Part shown: in pieces, positions 21,913-29,502 of the stretch
How positions within the stretch are numbered: the stretch's first letter is position 1
How the letters are laid out: each line of letters starts with the position of its first letter
From: Nocardioides sp. Root140
Lineage (GTDB): Bacteria > Actinomycetota > Actinomycetes > Propionibacteriales > Nocardioidaceae
Assembly (NCBI RefSeq): GCF_001426745.1
Contig: NZ_LMFI01000012.1
Span: 62,123 to 126,122 of the forward strand
DNA length: 64,000 nucleotides
Direction of reading: 5' to 3'
The notes under the pieces: model-generated
Databases searched by the model: none
What the model was told of the DNA's origin: nothing
What the model saw: the letters and a program-made list of their open reading frames with translations, nothing else
Translations under genes and position numbers: made by a program

Positions 21913-23577
21913 TCAGATGCCGAACGTGGCGCGGGGGTAGGCCGCCTCGACGTCGGTGATCACGTTGACCAGGTAGGGCACACCGGAGGCGAAGGCGCGG
22001 TCGATCGCGGCACCGATCTGACGGGGATCACTCACCGTCTCGCCGGCGCCGCCCAAGGCCTTGACCACCTCGTCGTACGGCGTGCGCGGTGCGAGGTCGG
22101 CGGCCACGTCGTAGCCGTAGAGCATCTGCATCGGGCCCTTCTCGAGGCCCCATGCGGAGTTGTTGCCGCAGACCATCACGACCGGGAGGTCCTGGCGCAC
22201 GAGCGAGTCGACGTCCATCAGCGAGAAGCCCGCCGCGCCGTCGCCGAGCAGGAGCACCACCTGGGACGAGGGCCGGGCGATGCGGGCCGCCATCGCGGAG
22301 CCGAGTCCCGCGCCCAGGCAGCCGTAGGGCCCGGGATCGAGCCAGCACCCGGCCCGCTTGGGCTCGACGAACTTGCCGGCGAAGCTGACGAAGTCGCCAC
22401 CGTCGCCGATCACGACCGCGTCGTCGGCCAGTCGCGGCACCAGCTCGCCGTAGATCCGCGCCGGGTGGATCGGGTCGGCCTCGGCGGAGAGCAGCGCGCT
22501 GTCGCGCTCGACGGCCGCTGCCACGCCCTGCTGCAGCGCCGAGACCCACGGTGACCAGTCGGGCTTGCGCACCACCTGGTGCATGGCATCGACCAGGGCT
22601 TCGAAGAGCAACGACAGGTCGCCGTACGCCGACCCGGCGAGCGTGGCGTGTCCGGAGACCTGCGCCTCCGAGTCGGCGATGTGCACGACCTCTGCGACCG
22701 GCGCACCGTCCTTGCCGCCGAAGACGCCGTAGCCGAGCCGGAAGTCGAGGGGCGTGCCCACCACGACCACGAGGTCGCTGGTGCCCAGTGCCTGGCCGCG
22801 GGCCTTGGTCACCAGCAGGGGATGTCCGCCGGGGACCACGCCGCGACCCATGCCGTTGGTGATCGTCGGGATGCCGATGGCCTCGACGAAGCTGCGGGCG
22901 GCCACGTCGGCCCCGTCGGCCCACACGTCGGTGCCCAGGACCAGCACCGGCCGTTGCGCACGACCGATCAGCTCGGCGATGCCGGTGACCGACTCAGGGT
23001 CCGCGACCGCCGGGTCGGTACGCCGCACGCCGGTGAAGTCGCTCGTCGCCGAGTTGAAGAACTCATCCATCGGCACGTCGACGAAGGCCGGGCCCCGATG
23101 CGGGGAACGGGCGGCGGCGAACGCGTCGTCGATGCCGCCCGCGATGTCTCCGACGGTCGGCAGGGTGCGCGCGTGCTTGGCCACCGGTGCGATGATCGGC
23201 GGCTGGTCGAGCTCCTGCAGGCTGCCGGTGCCCCAGCGGTTGCCCGGCGCGCGACCGCCCACCACGACCATGGGGGAGCCGGCGAACTGGGCCTGTGCGA
23301 TCGCGCTGACCCCGTTGGTGACACCGGGGCCGGCGGTCAGCACGGCCAGGCCGGGAACGCGAGTGAGCTTGCCGGTCGCCTCGGCCGCGAACGCCGCCGT
23401 CTGTTCGTGGCGTACGTCGACCAGCCGCATCGGCGGGTCGGCCTTCACCGCGCCGTCGTACATCGGGAACACATGGGCCCCGGAGAGGGTGAACATGGTC
23501 TCGACGCCGTGGGCGCGGGCCACATGCACGGCGAGCTCGCCGCCGTGGCCGGTCAACGATCCGCTCTCGTCACTCAT
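21913..23577 (-). CDS. Thiamine-diphosphate enzyme, acetolactate-synthase-like
   Basis: A 554-residue TPP enzyme with the three standard domains. The N-terminal Pyr domain has the catalytic Glu in VDVRHEQTAAFAAEATGK. The middle domain follows, and the C-terminal PP domain carries the GDG-x-N-type motif LLGDGAAGFSLMDVDSLVRQ followed by NNSAWGLEKG. It resembles stand-alone IlvG/IlvB-like proteins (M. tuberculosis Rv1820 type) rather than the anabolic pair, as no small regulatory subunit is nearby. Oxalyl-CoA or benzoylformate-type decarboxylase activity is an alternative. The start is ATG at 23577. Confidence 0.8.
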   Translation of the reverse strand: MSDESGSLTGHGGELAVHVARAHGVETMFTLSGAHVFPMYDGAVKADPPMRLVDVRHEQTAAFAAEATGKLTRVPGLAVLTAGPGVTNGVSAIAQAQFAGSPMVVVGGRAPGNRWGTGSLQELDQPPIIAPVAKHARTLPTVGDIAGGIDDAFAAARSPHRGPAFVDVPMDEFFNSATSDFTGVRRTDPAVADPESVTGIAELIGRAQRPVLVLGTDVWADGADVAARSFVEAIGIPTITNGMGRGVVPGGHPLLVTKARGQALGTSDLVVVVGTPLDFRLGYGVFGGKDGAPVAEVVHIADSEAQVSGHATLAGSAYGDLSLLFEALVDAMHQVVRKPDWSPWVSALQQGVAAAVERDSALLSAEADPIHPARIYGELVPRLADDAVVIGDGGDFVSFAGKFVEPKRAGCWLDPGPYGCLGAGLGSAMAARIARPSSQVVLLLGDGAAGFSLMDVDSLVRQDLPVVMVCGNNSAWGLEKGPMQMLYGYDVAADLAPRTPYDEVVKALGGAGETVSDPRQIGAAIDRAFASGVPYLVNVITDVEAAYPRATFGI

Positions 23578-23586
23578 AACCAGAGG

Positions 23587-24423
23587 TTAGCCATCACCCA
23601 GGTGGTGTGGGTTCGACTCGCGCAGCCGGTCGATGAGGACGAGCAACAGATCGGCCCGCAGCTCGGGCGCCGGGGTCGAGAAGGCGATCTTGAGATAGAG
23701 GGCACGCAGGAACGACTGCGCGTTGAACGTCGTCAGGAACGGGTTTCCCTCGCCTCCGCTGGCCGTTGCGGCGTTCGCCAGCCGCGCGATCCAGGCCTCG
23801 AGCACCCCGATCGGGACCAGGTTGCGGCGCAGGACGATCGCGGTGGCCTCGGCCATCCGGTCCGGCTCGCCGCAGACCAGCAGCTCGGCGTTGGGCAGGA
23901 GCAGTCGGTCCGCCAGCACGTCGAGCAGCACGGTGAGCTCGTTGGACGTGAAGTGCGGCGAGCCGGCGAGGATGCCGATCGCGTCGGCGCCGTGCGCCGC
24001 GGCATGGGCCCAGCCCTTGCCCTCGACGAAACCGCGCAGGTCCTGCTCGCGGACGTACCAGCTGGCGATGCGGTCACCCCACTCCAGCACCTTCGACGAG
24101 GACAACCCGATGTTGTTGCCCCGGTCGAGGCACTCGGCGAGGACCAGCGCGGAGAAGCTTCGGCGGAACACGGTGTCGGTGCCGCTCTCGCCGATCCCGA
24201 CGTCGAGTCCGGCGGCCATTCCGTCGCCGAGTCCGACCAGCAGGTCGTCGTACACACCGCGCTCGATCCAGGTGGCCAGGACCTGGTAGGCGGTCGTGTC
24301 GCGCTGCACCGGATCGGTGCTGCCGAGCATGGTGGTGAGCTCTGTGGTCAGCTCGGCGAGGGGGCGATCGGTCGGCACGGCCAGATCGTGGGTGAGCACG
24401 TGTTCCCAGATCGTTGACGCCAT
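23587..24423 (-). CDS. DUF2785 family protein
   Basis: A 278-residue soluble helical protein fitting DUF2785: the start WEHVLTHDLAVP, then FRRSFSALVLAECLDRGN and WYVREQDLRGFVEGKGWAHAAAHGAD, the last being a conserved block of the family. The function is not established. The start at 24423 (MASTIWEH) is chosen over an in-frame ATG at 24495, which would reach close to pdtaS. It heads the transcript with the TPP enzyme and GNAT genes (9- and 2-base gaps). Confidence 0.75.
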   Translation of the reverse strand: MASTIWEHVLTHDLAVPTDRPLAELTTELTTMLGSTDPVQRDTTAYQVLATWIERGVYDDLLVGLGDGMAAGLDVGIGESGTDTVFRRSFSALVLAECLDRGNNIGLSSSKVLEWGDRIASWYVREQDLRGFVEGKGWAHAAAHGADAIGILAGSPHFTSNELTVLLDVLADRLLLPNAELLVCGEPDRMAEATAIVLRRNLVPIGVLEAWIARLANAATASGGEGNPFLTTFNAQSFLRALYLKIAFSTPAPELRADLLLVLIDRLRESNPHHLGDG

Positions 24424-24532
24424 GCGCGCCAGTCTGCCAGTAGGTCGACCGGTCGCCGTGACGAGCCTCCGGGCATGAACGATGCTGGACAGCATCCGTG
24501 GCTCGTCCGGCGATGACCACTACTCTGGCGCA

Positions 24533-26005
24533 GTGCCCACTCTCGATGAACTGGCCAAGGCGCACACGGACCTCGACTCCGGCGACCTGGCCTGGCTGCA
24601 GCGGTTGATGGCCGACTGGCAGATCATCGCCGACCTCTCCTTCGCCGACCTGGTCCTGTGGCTGCCTGACCACGAGGGCAAGGGATTCTGGGCCGGCGGC
24701 CAGATGCGCCCGACCACGGGTCCGACCGCGCTCCTCGACGACGTCATGGGCACGTTCGTGCCGGTCAACCGCAGACCGATGCTCGACATGGCCTTCGCAC
24801 AGGGTCGGGTGATCCGCGAGGGCGACCCGGAGTGGCGTGACGACGTGCCGGTGCGGGTCGAGACGATCCCGGTCCGTCGTGGCGACCGGGTGATCGCGGT
24901 GGTCGCCCGCAACACCAACCTCCTGGGCGTGCGGACGCCGAGCCGGCTCGAGCTCTCCTACTTGCAGACCGCGGCCGACCTGACCCAGATGATCAGCCAG
25001 GGCCTGTTTCCCTCGGCCGGCGAGCGCAGCGACCACGCCGACACACCCCGGGTCGGCGACGGCTTCATCCGCGTGGGACTCACCGGCATCGTCACCTACG
25101 CCTCACCCAACGCCCTCAGCGTCTACCGGAAGCTCGGCCACACGGGTGACCTGGTCGGACACGTGCTGACCGATCTGACCCGGCAGCTCGTGCCGCCTCG
25201 CAAGCGACCCGATGAGGAGACGCTCAGCTCCGTGCTCGGCGGCCACCTCCACAAGGATGCCGAGATCACCGGCAGCGGCGCCGCCGTGATCGCTCGCAGC
25301 ATTCCGCTGCGACCGGCAGGCGAGCACATCGGAGCGCTGATCCTGCTGCGTGACGTCACCGACCTGCGGCGGCGCGACCGTGAGCTGGTCACCAAGGACG
25401 CCACGATCCGCGAGATCCACCACCGGGTGAAGAACAACCTGCAGACCGTGGCCGCGCTGCTGCGACTGCAGGCCCGACGCATGGACACTCCAGACGCCAA
25501 GGCCGCGCTCGAAGAGGCCGTACGCCGGGTCGGGTCGATCGCCATCGTCCACGAGACCCTGAGCCAGGCCGTCGAGGAGCACGTCGAGTTCGACGAGATC
25601 GCCGACCGCCTGGGACGCATGGTCACCGATGTCAGTGCGGTGGGGGAGTCGGTGCGCGTCGTACGGACCGGCACCTTCGGAGTGCTCGCCTCAGAGGCCG
25701 CCACGGCACTGGCCATGGTGATCACCGAACTGCTGCAGAACGCGGTCGAGCACGGCTACTCCACCGGCGACTCGGGCCGCATCACCCTCGACGCCAGGCG
25801 CATCGTGGGTCGACTGCACGTCACGATCGAGGACGACGGGCAGGGGCTGCCCGACGGCTTCGACCTCGACGGAACCGTCAACCTGGGCCTGTCGATCGTG
25901 CGCACCCTGGTCGAGTCGGAGCTGGCCGGAGTGCTCGACATGGGAGCCGCGCACGCGCCGTTGCAGCACGGCACGCGGGTCCAGATCGATCTTCCGATTG
26001 AGTGA
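24533..26005 (+). CDS. pdtaS: Sensor histidine kinase PdtaS
   Basis: A 490-residue soluble histidine kinase of the PdtaS type. The N-terminal H_kinase_N/GAF-like domain (about 1-150) is followed by a PAS domain (about 175-275), then a HisKA_2 domain with the phospho-acceptor pair in REIHHRVKNNLQTVAALLRL (His296/297) and an HATPase domain (NAVEHGY, DDGQGLPDGF). In mycobacteria PdtaS signals to PdtaR, an RNA-binding ANTAR regulator, and senses copper, nitric oxide and c-di-GMP. No pdtaR lies in this window. The GTG start at 24533 gives VPTLDELAKAHTDL. The neighbour whiB1 is conserved. Confidence 0.9.
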   Translation: MPTLDELAKAHTDLDSGDLAWLQRLMADWQIIADLSFADLVLWLPDHEGKGFWAGGQMRPTTGPTALLDDVMGTFVPVNRRPMLDMAFAQGRVIREGDPEWRDDVPVRVETIPVRRGDRVIAVVARNTNLLGVRTPSRLELSYLQTAADLTQMISQGLFPSAGERSDHADTPRVGDGFIRVGLTGIVTYASPNALSVYRKLGHTGDLVGHVLTDLTRQLVPPRKRPDEETLSSVLGGHLHKDAEITGSGAAVIARSIPLRPAGEHIGALILLRDVTDLRRRDRELVTKDATIREIHHRVKNNLQTVAALLRLQARRMDTPDAKAALEEAVRRVGSIAIVHETLSQAVEEHVEFDEIADRLGRMVTDVSAVGESVRVVRTGTFGVLASEAATALAMVITELLQNAVEHGYSTGDSGRITLDARRIVGRLHVTIEDDGQGLPDGFDLDGTVNLGLSIVRTLVESELAGVLDMGAAHAPLQHGTRVQIDLPIE

Positions 26006-26083
26006 ACCCTGGTCTCGGGCGTGCTTTCGGCGCATTCGAAACGTGCCGAGGCCCGGTGACCGAAAGCAGACCTGAGGCCGCGA

Positions 26084-26335
26084 CTACGCAGTGCGGACGC
26101 GAGCCCGGGCGTTGCGGCGCTTCAGCGCGCGACGCTCGTCCTCACCGAGTCCACCCCAGACGCCGTGGTCCTGTCCCGCCTCGAGGGCCCAGGCGAGGCA
26201 TTGTTCGCGCACCTCGCAGCGTCGGCACACCTGCTTGGCCTCCTCGATCTGAAGGATCGCGGGACCGGTGTTGCCGATCGGGAAGAACAACTCCGGGTCC
26301 TCATCGAGGCATGCGGAGCGATGGCGCCAATCCAT
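26084..26335 (-). CDS. whiB1: WhiB1 iron-sulfur transcription factor
   Basis: An 83-residue Wbl protein. The four cluster cysteines are at C9, C37, C40 and C46, and the turn is HGVWGGLGEDERR, with a basic C-terminal tail for DNA contact. The cysteine spacing equals that of M. tuberculosis WhiB1, an essential nitric-oxide-responsive [4Fe-4S] regulator that binds SigA. The start at 26335 (MDWRHRSACLDED) is the family start. Convergent with pdtaS, 78 bases apart. Confidence 0.95.
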   Translation of the reverse strand: MDWRHRSACLDEDPELFFPIGNTGPAILQIEEAKQVCRRCEVREQCLAWALEAGQDHGVWGGLGEDERRALKRRNARARVRTA

Positions 26336-26482
26336 GGCGGGGGACTTCCTTTTCACTAGCGGCGTCAACGACCTGTGGATCGTTGCGTAAAAGTTCGGTG
26401 TGCGCGCAGGCTCTCGCGAACCTGTTCAAGGCGCACGCAATAGATTCGCAAGAACTGGACCCCGTGACAACCCCTTACCGGG

Positions 26483-26500
26483 GTCACTTTGGTCACAAGT
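26483..26500. promoter_or_regulatory. MtrA-like 9-bp direct repeat
   Basis: GTCACTTTG and GTCACAAGT lie back to back, matching the direct-repeat form of the MtrA box (repeats of GTCACAgcg). They end 13 bases before the GTG at 26514 and just upstream of a possible -10 (TATGGT). Proposed from the pattern only. Confidence 0.4.
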
Positions 26501-26513
26501 ATGGTTTTTACCC

Positions 26514-26915
26514 GTGAGCACCCTCCCCGACAGCGCAACTCCGGCGCCCCTGACCGTCGCAGCCAGCCTGACCGGGGTCGAGGGCGTGGCAATGCTCGGG
26601 TACGGCGTCCTGGAGCTCTTCAACGTCTCCACGGAGCGCCTGACCATGGGTCTGACCACCGCGCTGTTCTTCGGCGGGTACGGCGTCTTCCTGCTCTGGG
26701 CCGCGTGGTCCATGAACCGGGGCGGGTCCTGGGCGCGCAGCCCGATCGTGCTCACCCAGCTGCTCCTGCTCGGCATGGCCTGGAGCTTCCGCGGCGGTGA
26801 GACGACCGGCGTGGCCATCGGCCTGCTCGTGGTGGCGCTGATCGTGCTGGTCGGAGCCCTGCACCCGGCCAGCATCGACTTCCTCGCGGACGACGACGGC
26901 GCCGAGGTCGACTGA
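26514..26915 (+). CDS. Small four-helix membrane protein
   Basis: A 133-residue protein with four hydrophobic segments (VEGVAMLGYGVLELF, TALFFGGYGVFLLWAAW, IVLTQLLLLGMAW, IGLLVVALIVLVGALH) and an acidic C-terminus. I do not recognise a function. A small integral membrane protein is also recalled beside whiB1 in mycobacteria. The start GTG at 26514 has no ribosome binding site within 10 bases, so it may be translated from a very short leader. Confidence 0.65.
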   Translation: MSTLPDSATPAPLTVAASLTGVEGVAMLGYGVLELFNVSTERLTMGLTTALFFGGYGVFLLWAAWSMNRGGSWARSPIVLTQLLLLGMAWSFRGGETTGVAIGLLVVALIVLVGALHPASIDFLADDDGAEVD

Positions 26916-26934
26916 ACGTCACCTGGCCGAGGGC

Positions 26935-27738
26935 TCAGTTCGAGTCGGCCAGTGCCTCACGCAGGTGGTCGAGGGTCTTGCTGAGCAGTCGTGAGACGTG
27001 CATCTGGCTGACCCCGACCTCCGTGGCGATCTGGGACTGCGTCATGTTCTTGAAGAACCGCAGCATCAGGATGTTCTTCTCGCGGGGTGGCAGCTGCTCG
27101 AGCAACGGCTTCAGCGACTCGCGGAGCTCCACGTGCTCGAGGCCCTCGTCGTCGATGCCCATCGTGTCGAGCATGCTCAGCGAACCCTCCTCGCTGCTGT
27201 CGCTGCCGGCGTCCAAGGACAGCGTCGAGTAGGCGTTGCTCGACTCGATGCCCTCGATGACCTCCTCGACCGAGCAGCCGATCGCCCCGGCCAGCTCGGA
27301 CGGCGTGGGGGAGCGGCCCAGCGACTGGTTGAGCTCGGCGGTGCACGCACTGATCTGCATGCGGAGCTCCTGGAGGCGCCGGGGAACCCGGATCGCCCAG
27401 CCCTTGTCGCGGAAGTGCCGCTTGATCTCGCCGATGATCGTCGGGGTGGCGTACGTCGAGAACTCCACCCCGCGGTCGGTGTCGAAACGGTCGACGGCCT
27501 TGATCAGCCCGATGGTGCCGACCTGGACGAGATCCTCGAACGGCTCGCCACGGTTGCGGAAACGGCGTGCGCAGTGCTCCACCAACGGCAGGTGCAGGCG
27601 CACCAGGTCGTCGCGGGCTCCGGACCGCATGGCCTCGCTCAGGCCGTCGTCAGCCACCCTGTCGAAGAGCGCGGCGCTGGCTGCCTTGATCTCCGCCAGC
27701 GGCATGCGCTGTGGGGGTCCCCCGGTTTCGGCACTCAT
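26935..27738 (-). CDS. sigF: Stress sigma factor SigF (SigB/SigF/SigG group)
   Basis: A 267-residue sigma-70 protein without region 1.1. Region 2 (FEDLVQVGTIGLIKAVDRFD, FSTYATPTIIGEIKRHFRDK), region 3 (RVPRRLQELRMQI) and region 4 (LPPREKNILMLRFFKNMTQS, VSQMHVSRLLSKTLDHLREA) are complete. This group serves general stress and stationary phase. It starts one base after the stop of the anti-sigma gene, an organisation shared with mycobacterial usfX-sigF. Confidence 0.93.
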   Translation of the reverse strand: MSAETGGPPQRMPLAEIKAASAALFDRVADDGLSEAMRSGARDDLVRLHLPLVEHCARRFRNRGEPFEDLVQVGTIGLIKAVDRFDTDRGVEFSTYATPTIIGEIKRHFRDKGWAIRVPRRLQELRMQISACTAELNQSLGRSPTPSELAGAIGCSVEEVIEGIESSNAYSTLSLDAGSDSSEEGSLSMLDTMGIDDEGLEHVELRESLKPLLEQLPPREKNILMLRFFKNMTQSQIATEVGVSQMHVSRLLSKTLDHLREALADSN

Positions 27739-27739
27739 G

Positions 27740-28114
27740 TCAGGCGTCGACCGTCGAGTTCATCGTCATCGTCACCGCGAGCGTGCCGTCACCGGTCGAC
27801 AGATCGGCGTGCGTGGTCAGGGCGCTGAGCACCTGCCACGCGAAGCCGTCCTCCTCCGGCAGCTCTGCCGTGGTGCTGGGCACCGTGATCGTGATGGTGA
27901 CCTCGCCGGACTTCATGAAGAACTGGCAGGTCAGGTCCGTGCCCTCGGTCGCGGAGGGCAGCACCATGGCGCAGGCCTCGCCGACGGCCATGCGGAGGTC
28001 CTCGATGTCATCGAGGGTGAAGTCGAGCCGGGCGGCCAGGCTCACCGTGGTGGCCCGCAGCACGGACACGTAGGCGCTGTCTACGGGAAGTCGGAGCTCG
28101 ACATCGGGTCGCAT
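27740..28114 (-). CDS. Anti-sigma factor, RsbW/UsfX-type ATPase domain protein
   Basis: A 124-residue HATPase-fold protein (RsbW/SpoIIAB group): VELRLPVDSAYVSVLRATTV, then the N-box region DDIEDLRMAVGEACAMVL and the G-box strand ITITVPS. The standard NAV-type N-box is weak, with EACAMV instead, as in UsfX. It should hold SigF inactive by direct binding. The start at 28114 is the only reasonable ATG, and the gene is co-transcribed with sigF. No anti-anti-sigma gene lies next to it. Confidence 0.85.
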   Translation of the reverse strand: MRPDVELRLPVDSAYVSVLRATTVSLAARLDFTLDDIEDLRMAVGEACAMVLPSATEGTDLTCQFFMKSGEVTITITVPSTTAELPEEDGFAWQVLSALTTHADLSTGDGTLAVTMTMNSTVDA

Positions 28115-28233
28115 GCGGACAACATATCGCCTGCTCCGCTCGTGCGGGCGGAGCCCGGCTCAACGACCTCTTCACCGGATGGTCACGATCGCCGGGCCTT
28201 CACTTGTCGCCAAGGCGTCGGGCACGGAGCAAT

Positions 28234-28326
28234 GCGTTCACCTGAACACACAGTTCGCCGTACGACGGGGGCAACGCACGCTCAGACGATGGTCCCCGGG
28301 TCTGAACTGTATGTTCAAGTGAACGC
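28234..28326. repeat. Palindromic intergenic element, copy B
   Basis: Arms of 23 bp at 28234-28256 and 28304-28326 are inverse copies with two mismatches (cores TGAACACACAGTTC and GAACTGTATGTTCA). The 47-base loop contains CGCACGCTCAG, also found in the loop of the element at 5581-5663. It lies in the only stretch over 300 bases without a gene (28115-28532). Bases 28115-28233 hold nothing I can assign beyond the upstream region of the anti-sigma gene. Confidence 0.65.
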
Positions 28327-28513
28327 GAAGGCCTGAACGGCCGACCCGGCCGTGGTGCCGGTAAACGGAGAAGGGCGCCGCGCTGGCGCGCGACACCCTT
28401 CCTTTGGACGGCGAAGGCCTGAACGGCCGACCCGCCCGTGGTGCAGGTAAACGGTGAAGGGTGCCGCGCTGGGGCGCGACACCCTTCCTTTGGACGGCGA
28501 AGGCCTGAACGGC
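28325..28513. repeat. 86-bp tandem duplication carrying terminator hairpins
   Basis: A unit beginning GCGAAGGCCTGAACGG starts at 28325, 28411 and 28497, an exact 86-bp period. The first two copies are complete with about five differences; the third is cut off after 17 bases. Each full unit holds a strong hairpin (28370-28401 and 28456-28487; stem GAAGGGTG with CACCCTTC plus CGCGC/GCGCG). The GAAGGCCTGAACG at each unit start is also one arm of the sodN terminator at 28499-28542. Confidence 0.85.
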
Positions 28514-28542
28514 TCGACTCCGTCGAGATCGTTCAGGCCTTC
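28499..28542 (-). terminator. Terminator hairpin overlapping the sodN stop codon
   Basis: GAAGGCCTGAACG (28499-28511) and CGTTCAGGCCTTC (28530-28542) are exact inverse copies, with an inner CTCGAC/GTCGAG stem (28513-28518, 28522-28527). The right arm includes the last codons and stop of sodN. On the minus strand two further hairpins from the tandem repeat follow it. Confidence 0.8.
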
Positions 28543-28934
28543 TTGGTCTCCCAGAAGATCTCGGCGATCTCGTCGATCTTGGCGAGCAGCTGGTCGGCCA
28601 CCTCGGCGTCCATGGAGCCCTTGGTGCCGGTCGCGCCGGCAAGCTTGGTCGCCTCGTTCACCAGCGTGTGCAGCTGCGGGTACTTCTCGAAGTGCGGGGG
28701 CTTGAAGTAGTCGGTCCACAGCACCCAGAGGTGGTGCTTGACCAACTCGGAGCGCTGCTCCTTGATCAGGACCGCGCGGGTGCGGAAGTCCGGGTCGTCG
28801 TTGTCGGCGAGCTTGCCGATGACGGCCTTGATGGACTCGGCCTCGATACGGGCCTGGGCGGGGTCGTAGACACCACACGGCAAGTCGCAGTGGGCCTGGA
28901 CCTCGACGGTGGGGGCGAACAGTCGCGCAAGCAT
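28533..28934 (-). CDS. sodN: Nickel-containing superoxide dismutase
   Basis: A 133-residue precursor. Removal of a 14-residue leader (MLARLFAPTVEVQA) exposes His1 of HCDLPCGVY, the nickel hook whose His1, Cys2 and Cys6 ligate the metal. The rest is the four-helix bundle with DYFKPPHFEKYP. It dismutates superoxide in the cytoplasm. The ATG at 28934 has AAGGAGAGG upstream. It is divergent from its maturation protease gene by 64 bases. Nickel-dependent control (Nur) is known in Streptomyces; I see no clear Nur box here. Confidence 0.96.
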   Translation of the reverse strand: MLARLFAPTVEVQAHCDLPCGVYDPAQARIEAESIKAVIGKLADNDDPDFRTRAVLIKEQRSELVKHHLWVLWTDYFKPPHFEKYPQLHTLVNEATKLAGATGTKGSMDAEVADQLLAKIDEIAEIFWETKKA

Positions 28935-28998
28935 GCTTGGCGTCCTCTCCTTCGACAGATGAACGTTGACGGTTGAGCTGACTGCGACACTACTCCGC

Positions 28999-29337
28999 AT
29001 GGGCAGAGGACGGCAGGCGGGTGTCACTGGCCGGTTCGGCATCGCCGTCGTCCGCGGCAGGTCGATGGAGCCGGGCCTGCGCGACGGAGATCGGGTCCTC
29101 GTGCGCTACGACGTACCCGTGGGGCCCGGCGACGTCGTGGTGGCCCGGTTCGTCGACGGCACCCTCGTGGTCAAGCGGGTCGACGGGGCCCGCCAGACCC
29201 GTTCGGGCGATCCGGGTTGGTGGCTGCTCAGCGACAACCCGGGGGAGGGGATCGACTCCCGGCACCGCGGGGTCGTGCCGGCCGAGGCGGTGCTGGGCGT
29301 CGTACGGCGCCGGGTGTGGCCGATCCTGCGGCGGTGA
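28999..29337 (+). CDS. sodX: Ni-SOD maturation protease SodX
   Basis: A 112-residue S26 (signal-peptidase-like) protease. The nucleophile is the Ser of VVRGRSMEPGLRDGDRVLV, and the Lys in TLVVKRV fits the Ser-Lys dyad. It has no membrane anchor, as expected for an enzyme that trims the SodN leader in the cytoplasm. The ATG at 28999 has no ribosome binding site. TTGACG at 28966 followed 17 bases later by a weak -10 would place the transcript start close to the ATG, so a leaderless message is possible. Confidence 0.92.
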   Translation: MGRGRQAGVTGRFGIAVVRGRSMEPGLRDGDRVLVRYDVPVGPGDVVVARFVDGTLVVKRVDGARQTRSGDPGWWLLSDNPGEGIDSRHRGVVPAEAVLGVVRRRVWPILRR

Positions 29338-29502
29338 CGCGCGTCTCACTTCTTCGGCACGGAAGGAATCGCCATTCTGTGCGCGCCCGGGTTATGACAA
29401 GATGACCGGCAGGGAGACCCCCTGGTCCGACAAGTTCCGCGAACCACCTCTGACGCGTCGAGCTGGGCCCGCCCACACCGCACTCTCTTACGAAAGTCCG
29501 TC

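Noticed and set aside
28315..28878. Open frame translating the tandem array (repeated SKGRVSR peptides)
   Set aside because: It runs through terminator hairpins and into sodN in the wrong frame; the repeat explains it better.
28966..28992. Vegetative promoter for sodX (TTGACG with a -10 17 bases on)
   Set aside because: The -10 is poor (ACTACT), so it is mentioned with the gene but not listed as a feature.
29365..29393. GGAAT followed by GTT before the malic enzyme gene
   Set aside because: The spacer is 21 bases rather than 18, so it does not meet the SigR consensus.
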